Positions 23,310 through 35,304 of a stretch of DNA of 64,000 nt are shown piece by piece (position 1 is the stretch's first letter; the number at the start of each line of letters is the position of its first letter). A program made the translations under genes and the position numbers. The stretch spans positions 496,001 through 560,000 of the forward strand of contig SNVD02000468.1 in the NCBI GenBank assembly GCA_013180625.2, written 5' to 3'. The DNA comes from Boswellia sacra (taxonomy: Eukaryota > Streptophyta > Magnoliopsida > Sapindales > Burseraceae). The notes beneath the pieces are model-generated. The model was not told the DNA's origin. It did not search any database and worked only from the letters and a program-made list of their open reading frames with translations.

Positions 23310-23974
23310 ATGGCTTGAATAAAGTTTGAAATAAAGAAGTTTGATAGGAAGGGTGATTTCAGTCTTTGGAAGAAGAAGATGAGCGAGATTCTCGTGCAGC
23401 AGAAGCGTGTAAAGGCTCTTAAAAGTAAAACTGTCTTGAAGGATGATCTGTTAAAGAAACAAAAAGATAAGATCATGGCAACAACCTATAGCACTCTCAT
23501 ACTCTACCTGGTAGATAATGTCCTATGGCAAATCGATAGAGAGGATACTGCAAAAAGGTTTGGCTAAAGCTTGAATCTTTGTATATAACAAAATCTTTAT
23601 CTAATAAGATTTATCTTAAAAAGCAATTGATTGAGTTCAAGATGGACCTCTCTAAGGCACCAGAAGATAATTTTGATGATTTTAAAAAGATTGTGGTTGA
23701 CCTTGCTAATGTTGATGAGAAAATTAATAATAAAAATCAGGCAGATTCTCTGCCAAATAATTGTAAGGAAGTTAAATCTGCTATTAAATATGGCAGAGAT
23801 AATATTGATCTAGATGATGTACTTGGGCCTTTGAGATCTAGGGAGCTTGAGATTAGGACTGAGAGAAAAACTCGAAATAATAGAGAGAGTTTGAAAGCGA
23901 AATGTAGATTACAAAAGAGAGAGCAAAAGGGTAATGGTCACTTCACGCATAATTGTCCTAATTGGAAGAATTAA
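23310..23974 (+). pseudogene. gag: TNT1-like Copia gag
   Basis: Gag begins near 23310 with KFEIKKFDRKGDFSLWKKKM, typical of TNT1-type gag, and continues to a nucleocapsid part ending GHFTHNCPNWKN at 23974. The knuckle is degraded: only the GHFTHNC half is clear and the CxxC half is lost. A stop lies at 23567 and frameshifts follow. It is non-functional. Confidence 0.8.
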
Positions 23975-26900
23975 AAAGAGAAAGCAGTTAAGGATGGTGA
24001 TGCAACTGCGACATCAACATCTAACTATGAAGGTGTACAGGTTTTGACAATGCTAAACATAAGATCTGATGGTGAGTGGATTCTTGATTCAGGATGCATA
24101 TTCCATATGTGTCCTAAGAAAGAATTTTTTCCTTCTTATCAGTCTGTTGAAGAGAGAAAAGTTCGGATGGGAATAATATAGCTTGTGATATGGTGAGAAT
24201 TGGTTGTATCAGATTTAGCATGTTTGAGGGGGTTATCAGAATCTTGAAGGAAGTTAGGCATGTTCCTCGGTTAAAAAAGAACTTGATTTCCTTGGGCATA
24301 TTGGATAAAATGAGTTGTGAATACAAGGCTTCGTCTGGGATGTTACATGTGATTAAAGGAGCATTGACTGTTATGAAAGCCAAGATTCATAATGGCTTGT
24401 ATGTGTTGTAAGGGGAGGTCTTAGCTGGTGACTAATAGTCGGAGAAGATTTTGATAGAGATAAAACCAAGCTTTGGCATTAAAGGCTTGGTCATATCAGT
24501 GAGAGAGATTTGAAGGAGCTAAGTAGTCAAGGGTTATTGTGTGGTGATCAAGTAGGTAAGACTGAGTTTTGTAAGCGCTTTGTTTTTAGGAAGCAATGCC
24601 AACTATGTTTCTCAACAAGTGTTCATAGTACAAAGGGTACTATTGATTATATGCATTCAGATCTTTGGGATCCAACTAGCAAGGCTTCACATGATGGTAA
24701 TAGGTATTTCTTATCTTTGATTGACGATTATTCTAGGAAGGTGTGGATTTACTTGTTGAAACATAAGAATGAAGCTTTTAAAAAGTTTAGACTATGGAAA
24801 AAGCTTGTAGAAACTCGTACTAGTAAAAGGGGTGAACAGACTTACAACAGATAATGGGCTTGGGTTTTGTAGTCATACGTTTGAGTCATATTGTAAAGAC
24901 TACGGGATTGTGAGGCATAAAACGGTTAGGCATACCCCAACAAAATGGCTTACTAAGAGAATAAATAGGACTTTGATAGAGAGAGTTAGGTGCATGCTTT
25001 CTGATGCACTGGAAAAAGAGTTCTGAGCTGAAGCTATGAGTACTATAGCTTATTTAGAAAATAGAAGTCCTTCTACAGCGATTGATTGTAAACACCTGAG
25101 AGGATGTGGTATGGTGGACCAGCTTGCTATGACAACTTAAGAGTGTTTGATTGTATTGAATATGCACACGTGAATGATGGGAAGTTAGAGCCTAGAGCAT
25201 TGAAATGTATCTTTGTAGGCTACTTAGAAGGTATAAAAGGCTATCAATTATGGTACAAGGCATATGAAGTATCAAAACCTATCATTAATACAGATGTCAT
25301 CTTCAATGGAGATAAAATTCTAGGATTAGCTACACAGTATGGTGGAGTTTCTAGGATAGACAAATCTAAGGTAACTGGTTCAAAGATACAAAATATTGGT
25401 TTTGAGGTGGAGCCTGCAACTGTTGTTCATCAGCAAGTAACCAAGGATGCACCTGAGGCTAAGCAACAACAACCACCACAGCCAGATTATAAACTAATAA
25501 AGGATAGAGAAAGAAGGTAGATTAGACCTTTAAAAAGGTATAGGTGCTCTAATTTTGTGGCTTATATTTTAAATATGGCTGATGTAATTGATGGGAATGA
25601 GCCACTTACATATCTTGAGGCTGTGAGTTGTAATGACTCAGTCAAATGGAAAGAGGCGATGCTAGATGAAATTAATTCTTTAAATAAAAATAAGACATGC
25701 GAGATTATAGAGAAGTCTAAAAAACAAAAACTGATTGGTTGTAAATTGATATTTAAATGAAAGGAAGGGTTGTCAAGTAAGAAACCTAGATACAGGGCTA
25801 GGCTGATGGCCAAAAGGTTTACACAGCATGAAAGGATTGATTATAATGAGATTTTCCCTCCAATGGTCAAATACATATCGATCAGAGTTCTTCTATCACT
25901 TATGGCATGTTTTAATCTTGAGCATAAGCAGATGGATGTTAAAATTGCATTTTTCCATGGTGAATTAGAACAGAAGATCTACATGAGCCGGCCTGAGGGA
26001 TTTGAACTTCTAGGTAAAGAACATTGTGTTTTCTTGTTGAGAAAATAATTGTATGGTTTGAAGCAAAGTCCAAGACATTGGTATCTGCAGTTTGATACAT
26101 TTATAATGGGTAAGGGTTTCTCAAGGAGTTCCTATGATAGTTGTGTTTACTATAGAGGAACTACATGTCTGGATATGGTATACTTACTTTTGTATGTTTA
26201 TGATATGCTCATAGCCAGTAAAGCAATCTCAAAAGTTCAAGACTTGAAAGAGTTGATGCAAACTAAGTTTGATATGAAAGATTTAAGGAAGGCTAAGTGG
26301 ACATAGGGGATGGACATTCACAGAGATAGAGACAAAGGTACATTTTTCTTATCTTAGAGAAATTACCTTGAAAAAACTTGCATTGGTTTAACATGGGTGG
26401 TGCAAAGGCTCTTAGTGTACCATTAGCAGCGTGTTTTTTAGACTCCCATATGAGTTGTGTCCTAAGATAGATAAGGAGAAACTTCAAATGGATAGGATTC
26501 ATATGCAAATACAATAGGGAGTGTTATGTACTTGATGGTATGCACTCATCCAAATATTGCATAGGCTATATCAGTCATCAGCAGCTTATGGCAAATCCAG
26601 GTAAAGTTAATTAGGAAGTAGTAAATTGGTTGATGAGATACTTAAAAGGATTAATCAGTAGAGGATCAATGTTTGGCAAAACAAAACAAGAAGGGACAAT
26701 TTTGAAAGGCTTTATTGATGTAGATTATGCAGGAGATCTAGATAAAAGGAGGTCTCAAACAACATATGTATTTTGCATTTCATGGAGGATGTGTTAGTTG
26801 GAAAGCTCGGTTGTAATCCATTATCGCTTTATTAACTATGGAGTCTAAATATATAGCTGTTACTGAAACTATAAAGGAAGCTTTGTGGTTAATGAGGTTG

Positions 26901-27160
26901 GTAGCTAAACTTGGAGTGTCATAAGAGTCCATGACTGTGTTTTGTGATATTCAAAGTGCTATACAACTGACAAAGAATGAAATGTATCATGAACGTACTA
27001 AGCATATTGATGTGAAGTTATATTTTGTTTGTGATATTATAGCAAAAGGCCTGTAAAAGTGGAGAAGACTCCTACAAGAGATAATCTATCTGATATGACT
27101 ACGAAGGTAGCACCATTGAGTAAGTTCTTACATTGTCTGAAATTGTTCAAGGTCTAGGAT
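23975..27160 (+). pseudogene. pol: TNT1-like Copia pol
   Basis: Domains in order: protease with WILDSGCIFHMC (about 24079-24114); gag-pre-integrase with GHISERDLKELS (24490-24530); integrase with MHSDLWDPTSKAS (24651), LIDDYSRKVW and TDNGLGFCSH (24840-24875); the post-integrase domain with CIFVGYLEGIKGYQLW (25208-25255). Reverse transcriptase follows (about 25600-26290) with QMDVKIAFFHGELEQ and LYGLKQSPRHWY. Its active site reads YVYD instead of YVDD (about 26196-26207). RNase H runs to about 27060 (MESKYIAV, FCDIQSAIQLTKN, HIDVK). At least a dozen stops and shifts are present. Confidence 0.85.
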
Positions 27161-27240
27161 GAGGTTCCTTGATGAGTTCTATTAAGAGAAGGCTGCAGTG
27201 TGTTATCGAGATGGAGGATTTGAGATCTAAGGTAGAGATT

Positions 27241-27758
27241 TGTTAGTTAAATCCTAGTAGAACTCGGTGTAAAATTTAGGGTATTTGTGCTCCTATGCAA
27301 GTTAGGCAATAATGTTGCGCCTCTATGCAAGTAGAGTTGCTCCACTACATAACAATGAAAAAAGACGTTTTGCGCTTTAGATAGAGACCTTGCACTCCTA
27401 CGTCAGGCACATTGCATCACCGCGCAAATGATAGGTAATGTTGATGAACTAGACAGTATTTAAAGGCTTTCTTTTCTATTTGAGAAAAAACTTTTGAGTA
27501 ATCAATTGTAAGTGTTGTTGTTAGTTAGAAAGAGCATTGTAATACCTTGTAATCTGCTTTTCTTCATAGTAAAAGATCTTCTACAGCCTTCTGAGTGGAT
27601 GTAGGTTCTCCTTTAACCGAACCACTTAAATCTTGATATTGTCTCTTGTGTTACTACTCGCTTGATTGTTTATTAGTTGCTTTGATATCTTTATTGTGCT
27701 TTGGTTATTTTTTGATTCTTGGGTAGAATTGGTTGGCAAAGATTTTGGTTTCACAACA
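27241..27758 (+). repeat. 3' LTR of the TNT1-like Copia element
   Basis: TGTTAGTTAAATCC to GGTTTCACAACA, the partner of 22702-23234. The purine-rich run AAGGTAGAGATT (27229-27240) directly precedes it and is the likely polypurine tract. Confidence 0.9.
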
Positions 27759-28905
27759 CAAACAATTTTTGTAAGTCTCAATTATTGAGGAACTTTCCTG
27801 GAAGAGATCTCTAACATTAACCACCAGAGCTACATCCATGGGAGAAACATCAACTCGTAGGTTTCATGAAGAACCTGGAGGCTGCTTATATTGTCTCATG
27901 AAATTATGGTAATGAAGCTACCATCACTATGCTTGTGAGCGTCCATGGTTAATTCTGGTTCAGGGAATACAGTGTTGAAATTATCAAGAAGGGTAAGACA
28001 GTCTGCATAGTCCAAATCCACCGGGCGGCTGGCATTGAGTCCAAGAGCCTATGATAGTAACTCGAACAGCTGATATCCTAAACTCATGACATGTCATCTA
28101 TATTCCATAACTGCATCTCTGCAAATCCATAAACTCTTTCTTTAAGAACAATTTAATTTTGCAGTTAATAGTTGCTTTGCTTTTAATTAGTAAACAGCAG
28201 GCCTTGAAGGGAATCTCAATTTCAATAACTAAGGGAGGAAAGAAACTAAATTTAAAGCACTACCATGGTGCCATTTAAGTAGTGAGAATATTAGCCATAT
28301 GGAAAAATATAATGATCAATAGGGATCATATTGTGAGATCAAGATAGTATTTAACTATAGACATTTGGCAATTCTTCTGGGTCAGGTGGACGAGGAGCCA
28401 ATTGGCAACCAAACGCATCAATCCAACTAGCTGTTGGAGTTTGGTAGAGATTTAGATGTATAATACACCTTTTTATTTGTGAAATCTAGCGAATACAGCT
28501 CCTTTTTCACCTCAGTGTCTTGTTCATGAAATCTAAAGATCCTGTTGTTTATCTGCTCTAAAAAGCTGACTGGAATTCCATGATTGATCAACTAAAATAA
28601 ACCCTACTGCTCACATGCATTTCGAACTTTGTTAACAATCTCAATGTGTGTAATTGGATCTTTGTCGATGCCTTCGAAATCTACAATTGGGATACCTAAT
28701 TGTGAGTTATTCGCTGATTTCTTGTTAAGAATACTCTATTCATACTTGAATATACAAGGAACTTTTGTTATCCCAACATGAACAAGTCCCTTGACCCCAG
28801 CTTTTGTACCATCAAAAGCTTTAACTCACTTTTCCTATCATAACTTCACACTTGGGTTCAGTTTTTGCTTGGAGTTTATCAAACCTTGGCCCTTATATTT
28901 CCCTT

Positions 28906-30443
28906 CTGAAGTAGTGTTAATTCTATAAGGTCCTTTTAAGTAAAAGATGTAATGACACATGCATCAGATTCCCAAGTGTACTACAATATAAGCAATAGGG
29001 TGTTTCGATTAATAGAAAAATCCCTCGTGAATCAAATGTTTATATAGTTTAAGATTTTACTCTTGAATAGAACATGCTAGCATGTGATCAGCTGTTAGGT
29101 TCAAAGCAAGAAATTTGGAAGGCAGTTCAAGATAAGAAATGAAACCCTGCATATTTTTATTTCATAAAATGTTTTACCTTTGAGACCTTGCAAGCTGATT
29201 ATGAAAACATTTCTTTGTATGTAGAAAAATACTTAAATACACTCGACATATCACCTCACTTTGTTTATGTACGTGCACCCAATTAATCATAAATTACCAT
29301 GAGGTCCCATCTTATTATCAATTTAAATTTTATTTTTTTTCCTAAAATTTGATTTCTTTTCAAGAATCCTTCTCCAATTTTTTAGAAAATCTATTTATCC
29401 CTCTAAAATCTCTCTTCTTTATTTTGAAATTTATACTAGTTTCTCTCACCATGAAAAATCCACCAAAATATTCTTAGAAATAATTCCTTAAGCTTTCTGC
29501 TATTTTTATTTGCTAAGAACGTTTTCTCAATAGCCAAAAAAAAGTCTGATTCATACCAGTGTTTCTTCCTGTCAAAACAATTCCTAACACATCTGCAATA
29601 CTATGAAAATTTTCTTCTTCTACCTTAAGTGGATTGGCATATATAAAACGAAAATTGCGAACTGTTATCAATGCAATTGGATGCTTATTATTGCTAATTA
29701 GGATCTTCGTCACGTAATCATACCAGTTTAATTAAAATAAAAAAATGGTAAGTATGTAATAAAAACTTCCAAATTGCGATTTCATTATTGAAAAAATCTT
29801 TTATCCCATACTTAGAGAGTATTCAAATTTTAGCTTTAATTAGTGAGAGTTAAACGCAAGTCATGCTATGCCAGTTTTAATCCTAAATTGATGTGTCATT
29901 GATGCTAATTTGTTGTGTCGGTTTAAAACAATAATAAGAGGTTAAGAAACAGGTGAGTGCAATCTGCTGCTATTGAAAGCAGGATGTGAAACTAAGACTT
30001 TGGCCAAAGACAAAGGCTGCGATACCCCATGCACAGCGAAAAGATTAGCATTAATCCTTAACCTGTATCTTTTATATTAACTTAACTTTTAGGCAATTAA
30101 ATAGCTGAGCCACGATTCAAATATGTTTTATTATTGAAAGTCATATGTCACTTGGTAAACAAGCATTCATATGATAGTTAGGCAGGAAGAAGCAAGAATA
30201 TTATAAAACACAAATTTTAATAAATTTCATGATTTCTCTATGATAAGAAAATTGTTCTTACAATTTACAAATTACATAATCATTCCTTTAATTAAATATC
30301 AACCATCACAATCTATGATTACTAACATATCAATTGCAAACTTGAATCTATATGTGGTCTCAGTCTATCCTCAGTTAAGGTTTTTCTTGACCTATATTTT
30401 ATAAGAATATTTTGATAAACTTTTATTGGCGAGAGCATTTTAT
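28906..30443. other. Intergenic stretch upstream of pseudogene C
   Basis: AT-rich sequence, probably the former promoter of C plus unrelated filler. A 66-codon open stretch on the minus strand (29713-29513) has no recognised motif and I do not call it a gene. Nothing else is seen. Confidence 0.5.
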
Positions 30444-30945
30444 TGTAACGACCAGTCCCCCGCCCAAGCGGACCATAGCACTGGGACCTTACGATTGTCC
30501 TCGATCATACAACAGTCAGTATTGTCTGCTTTGGTCCGTCTCCCTGTCTTAAAGGTGTCATAGACCGCACGGTTTTGTTCCTGTTAGCCCATAGGCTCAG
30601 GATGCATCCCCCAGCTCTCAAACCCAAGACCTCAAAGGTCTTTGGCGTTCAAACCGAACCGTAAGGTGCTGGTGCTACGGTGCGCCCGGGTGGGGGACCG
30701 GTCGTTACAATAAAACGCCCGAATGGTACTCGGTTTGAACGCCAAAGACCTTTGAGGACTTGGGTTCGAGAGTTGGGAGACGCGTCCTGGGCCTGTGGGC
30801 TAACAAGAACAAAACTGTGCGGTCTATGACATCCTTGAAAGACAGCGAGACAGACCAAAGCGGACAATACTGATTGTTGTGCGATCGAGGACAACCGTAA
30901 GGTCCCAGTGCTGCGGTGCGCTCGGGCAGGGGACCGGTCGTTACA
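30444..30945. mobile_element. Fold-back (near-palindromic) element with TGTAACGACC ends
   Basis: The left arm (30444-30658) starts TGTAACGACCAGTCCCC. The right arm (30731-30945) is its reverse complement, with few differences, and ends GGGGACCGGTCGTTACA. Between the arms is a 72-base loop that holds a third, inverted copy of the end (GGGGGACCGGTCGTTACA, about 30692-30709). So 30444-30709 alone looks like a complete 266-base element with terminal inverted repeats. The GC content is well above the surroundings. No target duplication is obvious. A transcript across it would form a roughly 215-base-pair hairpin. Open frames across the arms are by-products of the palindrome. Confidence 0.75.
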
Positions 30946-31289
30946 TAAACTATTTTTCATTTCCAAGCAAAGAACAAAGATTTTATTGGGACCAAAAGAT
31001 TTTTTAAAATATCTCAGCAGGATTCTTAAAAAGAAATTAAAATTGAGGAACAAAATGAATGACAAGATGGCACCATATAGTAATTCATGATTTGTAGGAC
31101 GTACCATATAAGCAAAGTAAGGTGGCATGCCAGGTGTATATAAGTATTTATCCACTAGATAAAATTCAAGATTAATGATGGATGACCATAAAAGTCGCAA
31201 TTTATTCATTCTTCCTAGGCCACATAGTATGATTCAGCAATAGAAAGAAATATTAGCAATTCGACCTTAAATCTTGCCGTTGATTGATC

Positions 31290-31589
31290 AATTTATAATT
31301 TGAAATATAGTAAAGGAGAGCCACCATCCAGCGCTTTCGTGAACAAAACTCTCTTGTACTCCTTCACATCTATTTCTCTATAAACTGAAGGTTTTTCATC
31401 TGATAACAAGTCTTTGATTGGTCTATAAACTTTGGAAACATTCTCCTTCGGGACTTCCGGTGTGAAGAAACAAGTCACGGAAATCCTTGGAGCTACATTC
31501 TTCACTAGTGCTCTATGATTGGCACGGATAAATTTGTCATTAGAAATGAGATGCACCAAAATCAAGGGATATCAACTCCTAAAACAATC

Positions 31590-31624
<35 letters not shown>

Positions 31625-32878
31625 CTTTTTGCCTCTCCTAGAGTCCTAGATCAAATATTTTTAGACATTTTAGTTCAGTGAGTCAGTGACAAAGTGGTTG
31701 TCCCACAACAAATATGTTGTATAAATGGAAAGTTTACTGGTTCCAAATTTACTATCATAGTTTCAAAGACCTACAGTTTGTTGAACAACACAACAATGAA
31801 TAATAAATAAGTAAATCTCAGTTACTTAAGGAACTGATTACCTGTAGAACATTTTCAACATTCACCACTAGAGCTCGATCAATGGGAGGAACATCCACCC
31901 ATTGATTTTCATAAAGAACCTAGAGGCCATCCATATTGTCTCGTGAAAATACAGTGATGAAGCTACCATCATAGGAATGCCCACGGTTAATTGTGGTTCA
32001 TGGCATGCCTGGTAGTAATTACCAAGAAGGAGAAGGCAGTCCGCACAATCAATGTCCTTCAGGCATCTAGGATTGACCCCGAGAGCCTTTGATAGCAACT
32101 CGAACACCTTATACCCCAAACTCATTACATGTGTCCTGTATTCCAACACTATATCCCTGCAATTCCGTAGACTCTCGCTTAATTAAGAACAATAATATAC
32201 TTTTGCAATAACCTAGTCGATCTACCTTAAAAAACAGCAGGGCACTGGAGGGGCAAAAGAGAAGAATGAAAAGAAATCAACTTTTAGTTACATATTATGA
32301 ATATAAATAGAGTAACATACGTGTAGACATCCGGTAGTTCTTCTGAGTTAGGTGGCCGATGAGCCAAAGAGTAACCAAACGTATCAATCCAACTAGCTAT
32401 TAGAGCATGTACATATCAAAATTGGACATATAATATACCTTTTTATTTGCAAAATCTCGCGAATAGAGCTCTTTCTTCACCTCAGTGTTCTGTTCGTGAA
32501 ATCTTCACATCCCATCTTTATCCTTATCCAATGCTCTAATAGGAATCCCATGATTGATCACCTGAAAGAAACCCCACTTCTCGCATGCATTTCGAACTTT
32601 GTTAACTATCTCAGAGTGCGTAATTGAATCTTTGTCGGCACCTTCAAGGTCTATAGTTGGGATACTTAACTATAGGTTATTTGCAGTTCCTTGTTGAGAG
32701 CACTTGGTTCATGCTTGAGCATACGAGGAACTTTGGTCACCCAGCATCGGTAAGTACCTTGACATCAACTTTTGCATCATCAAAAGCTTTTAACTCATTT
32801 TTCCTATCATAGACATCATAGTTAGACTCTATTTCTACTTTAATTTCATCAGAACTTATGTCTACCATTTCCAATCTT
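31290..32878 (-). pseudogene. 2OG-Fe(II) dioxygenase pseudogene D (all three exons)
   Basis: The most complete copy. The ATG at 32878 opens MVDISSDEIKVEIES, then KNELKAFDDAKVDVK. A frameshift follows near 32745, after which NSIPTIDLEGADKDSITH, NACEKWGFFQVINHGIP and EVKKELYSRDF are readable. Exon 2 (about 32150-31838) has DIVLEYRTHVMSLGYKVFEL and CADCLLLLGNYY, but a small deletion near 32000 removes the H-x-D iron-ligand motif and shifts the frame; the remainder is LQVLYENQWVDVPP-like with a stop. Exon 3 (about 31558-31293) is open: LISNDKFIRANHRALVKNV then APRISVTCFF, ending LLYFKL. With two shifts and no H-x-D motif it cannot be active. It is upstream of copy C and in the same orientation. 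Confidence 0.85.
31590..31629. repeat. Polypyrimidine (TTTTC)n tract in intron 2 of pseudogene D
   Basis: Repeated TTTTC units and T-runs form a low-complexity tract. It lies in the intron between exons 2 and 3; on the gene strand it is purine-rich. Confidence 0.8.
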
Positions 32879-32910
32879 CTTTTTCAGCTTTTCTCCTTTC
32901 AGTGAACTTA

Positions 32911-32924
32911 TCTATCTATATATC
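32911..32924 (-). promoter_or_regulatory. TATA box upstream of pseudogene D
   Basis: On the minus strand GATATATAGATAGA lies about 35-45 bases upstream of the pseudogene D start codon. The spacing would give a very short leader, so it is a plausible but unproven promoter element. Confidence 0.35.
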
Positions 32925-32929
32925 ACCGA

Positions 32930-33290
32930 TTCACTATATTAATTTATTAACCAGCTACACAAGTTTGTGGTTAGCTAGTAACCAACCACTCTGGTAGGAT
33001 TAATAAATCCTAAAATGAATTGTTTAGAGAGTAAGTCAATTCTTGATATATACACATTCATGTGAGAGGGTTTATTTATTGATATTGGACCTTACCTTAA
33101 AAGTCAACTTTCTTGGATCTAAGTGGTTTCATAATAATTTTCATACAAAATTAACTTTTAAACTTATTTGTTTCCAATTAGCTTTCTCTTTCTACTTATA
33201 ATTAAAATTTAGCTTCCTTTTTCCAGTTTATTCTTCTTCATCATTTTTTCTTGTTGATTCTTATTCATCACTTTCAGTTTATTCTTATTC
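32930..33290. other. Upstream flank of pseudogene D
   Basis: AT-rich sequence up to the small gypsy element. No gene or repeat is recognised; it would have contained the promoter of D. Confidence 0.5.
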
Positions 33291-33295
33291 TTAAC

Positions 33296-33730
33296 TAATG
33301 AGGAGCAGGGTTCCTCAAATTAAAAGATAGAGAGGGAGATGGAGATAGAGAAAATGAAAGAAATAATAGAAGAAATTTGGGGAGAAATATAATGAAATTG
33401 ATAGAGAAATAATCTTTTTACTAAAAGATAAAAAACCAATAACAACCAAGTCTGCAAATTACATAACTAAAGGCTCCTATTTATAAGACCTTAAAATAAA
33501 GTTCTATTAGTAAATAAAATCTCATTAGGAAATAGAATCACAATCCTTATTAAACTAGAAAATACCAAAAATAAATACTACAAAATATAGAAAATTATTA
33601 ATTAAGAAAGCAACCCAATTAGGAGGTCTCCCAATTTAGGAAGTCAAAATCCCTAATAATAGTCAAAATCCCTAAAATCAAATGAAATCTCTAACTTTAT
33701 TATAATTATAATCTAGTAGATCCTACATCA
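33296..33730 (-). repeat. 3' LTR of the short Ty3/gypsy element
   Basis: Plus-strand TAATGAGGAGCAGGG to TCCTACATCA. It pairs with 35579-36030. The pyrimidine run ATTCTCTCCCTCTTG beside it (33731-33745) is the polypurine tract of the minus strand. A TATAAATAGG box on the minus strand lies near 33476-33485. Confidence 0.9.
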
Positions 33731-34299
33731 ATTCTCTCCCTCTTGAAAAAACTCGACTCCTGATCAGTAGGTTAGAAAAAAAAACTCCATCAAAGTGCAT
33801 TAGGTGGATGTCGAAACAAACAAGGATACTTCGAAGTATATCACGAACATAGCATAAAGTCTTCAAGAACTTAGACAAAACCATAGGCCTTGCAAGCATG
33901 AGACAAGAAAGCATTGGAGGCTTGAAGTAGCCTCAGTAAGCACACAAATCTTCCTCTTTAACCATTGAACTAAAAGTCAATTCCATAGGCACATGAAGTA
34001 AAGAAGCATATAATTTAAGAGCCTAGGGATGGTATAGGTTGCAGTAGCAAAGTTAAAGAGCAATCATTGCTTGAAATTTGAGTAGTGGGCTTAGCAGGCT
34101 TTAAAGTGATGGTTGTACCATTATGAGAAAATGTATAGGTGTTATCTCTCCCACGGCTAGTAACATTCAGGTCATAAAGCCATGGTCGTACAAGAAGAAT
34201 ATGAGCTACATCCATAGGAACAACAGCACAATATATGTTGGCATGATAAGACCCAAATATAAGAGAACCTTTCATTGACATCCAAAGAAGTTCTATCAA
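33731..34299 (-). pseudogene. Short Ty3/gypsy element: protease end and pol C-terminal scrap
   Basis: The segment 34299-34015 encodes VVPMDVAHILLVRPWLYDLN followed by RDNTYTFSHNG, the conserved stretch after the gypsy protease. Further on (33850-33730) SRVFSRGRE-like residues match the usual end of pol just before the polypurine tract. The catalytic part of pol that should lie between is missing. Confidence 0.7.
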
Positions 34300-34409
34300 T
34301 CCAAGCTACCATAAAAGGATGTAGGTGGGGTCTAATTATAAGTTATAGTCTAGAAATTGCGGACTTCAAAACCATATTCAAAGCACTCCCACTATCAATC
34401 ACTAACTTA

Positions 34410-35304
34410 AAAACCTTTCCCCTAAAAGCATCCCATGGATAAACCTAAACCAAGTGATGTCATCTTCTTCAAAAATTCCACTTCTGACCAAAAGATCATT
34501 GAACTTATAGGTAATCAGTGACACTCAAGGACTCTTATTTAACATTGAGCATTTGTAAAAGCAATTGGGTTTTGTAAGTAGGAGAAACATACTTTCTATG
34601 TAGCTTAGACTTCATGTCATCCCAAGTAAGAATTTTCCCTTCACGCTCTACCTCACGCTCTACAGTTTGCCAATGTTATTTTGCAAGTCCAACTAACTTA
34701 ATTAGGTTTAGCAAGACGGATTCATAACTCATTTGATATGTTAAACCACTCAAAATATTCTTCTATAGTAGTTACCCAATCAAAAAATGTATTAAGATCC
34801 ATCCTACCATCAAATTCAGGGATATCTTGTTTAACATGTTAGTGATATTCTCATACTCATCTTTGATATTTTATAACCATGCTTAGCATGTTTACGACCA
34901 CCCTCCTTACTATTCTCAAGTTTTTCATGATTAACTTCTAGGACACTATTTTCATCCTTAAGAGTTTCCTCATGGCCTTTATTCTCAGGAGTTGCACCCA
35001 AAATCCCTTGATCCCTATGTTTAGTAGATGACTCGATTATAAGGTCTTGTTTTGGCAGAAGTTGTGCTAACTGAGATTGGATATTATTAAGAGCTTGTTT
35101 CATTTGTTGGTTATTGATTTCTAAAGCATCCATCCTAAGATTCATCCTATTTTCTAAGGGATCTATCCTAGTCTCTGTCTTATTTTCTGAGGTTTGCATA
35201 ATTAAGGGTATTTCTTGAAGTGTTTCAGGTTCGTGGACTGAGGGTTCAAATGTTTCAGGGTCTTCAATTTGGAGAAGATTTTGGTTTTTCTTTTTCCTAG
35301 TCAT
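34410..35304 (-). pseudogene. gag: Short Ty3/gypsy element gag
   Basis: An open stretch (35304-34831) encodes a 157-residue amino part starting MTRKKKNQNLLQIEDPETFE. It has a central helical, probably coiled-coil segment (DALEINNQQMKQALNNIQSQ) and a charged tail. The Retrotrans_gag core follows in other frames at about 34720-34420: HWQTVEREVEREGKILTWDD, then KLHRKYVSPTYKTQ and SVTDYLYKFNDLLVR. Frameshifts and stops separate the parts. Confidence 0.75.

Larger units (their letters stand above)
22702..27758 (+). mobile_element. Copia retrotransposon (TNT1/Tork-like) in the intron of pseudogene C
   Basis: Paired LTRs of 533 and 518 bases flank a Copia gag-pol. The 5-base flanks are AAAAC (22697-22701) and CAAAC (27759-27763), a target duplication with one mismatch. 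It lies antisense to the dioxygenase. Gag and pol sequence resembles the TNT 1-94 type rather than the Sirevirus type. There is no extra frame after RNase H, so it has the usual compact Copia size. Confidence 0.9.
22081..28905 (-). pseudogene. 2OG-Fe(II) dioxygenase pseudogene C, split by a Copia element
   Basis: All three family exons are recognisable on the minus strand. Exon 1 lies at about 28905-28350; the start codon has become AGG (the next in-frame ATG is ATA), and a frameshift follows the S-ELK region. Exon 2 (about 28140-27800) has HKHSDGSFITII, keeping the H-x-D iron ligands, but contains stops. Exon 3 (22334-22084) is open: LISNVKFISAIHRIFVKHVG then PRISMACF, with the last His and the R-x-S motif, ending in LLDFKL. 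A 5.06-kb Copia element (22702-27758) lies in intron 2. Intron flanks align with those of copies A and D. It is a dead gene; product and substrate are unknown beyond the family. Confidence 0.85.

Noticed and set aside
29513..29713. 66-codon open frame on the minus strand as a host gene
   Set aside because: No start context, domain or neighbouring exons recognised; length is within chance for AT-rich sequence.
30720..30790. tRNA or SINE promoter in the fold-back element (GGGTTCGAGA resembles a B box)
   Set aside because: The downstream bases do not complete the consensus, and no matching A box or cloverleaf could be seen.
30649..31209. 186-codon open frame on the minus strand
   Set aside because: It runs through the fold-back element arms and out into AT-rich sequence; it has no family motif and is a by-product of the palindrome.
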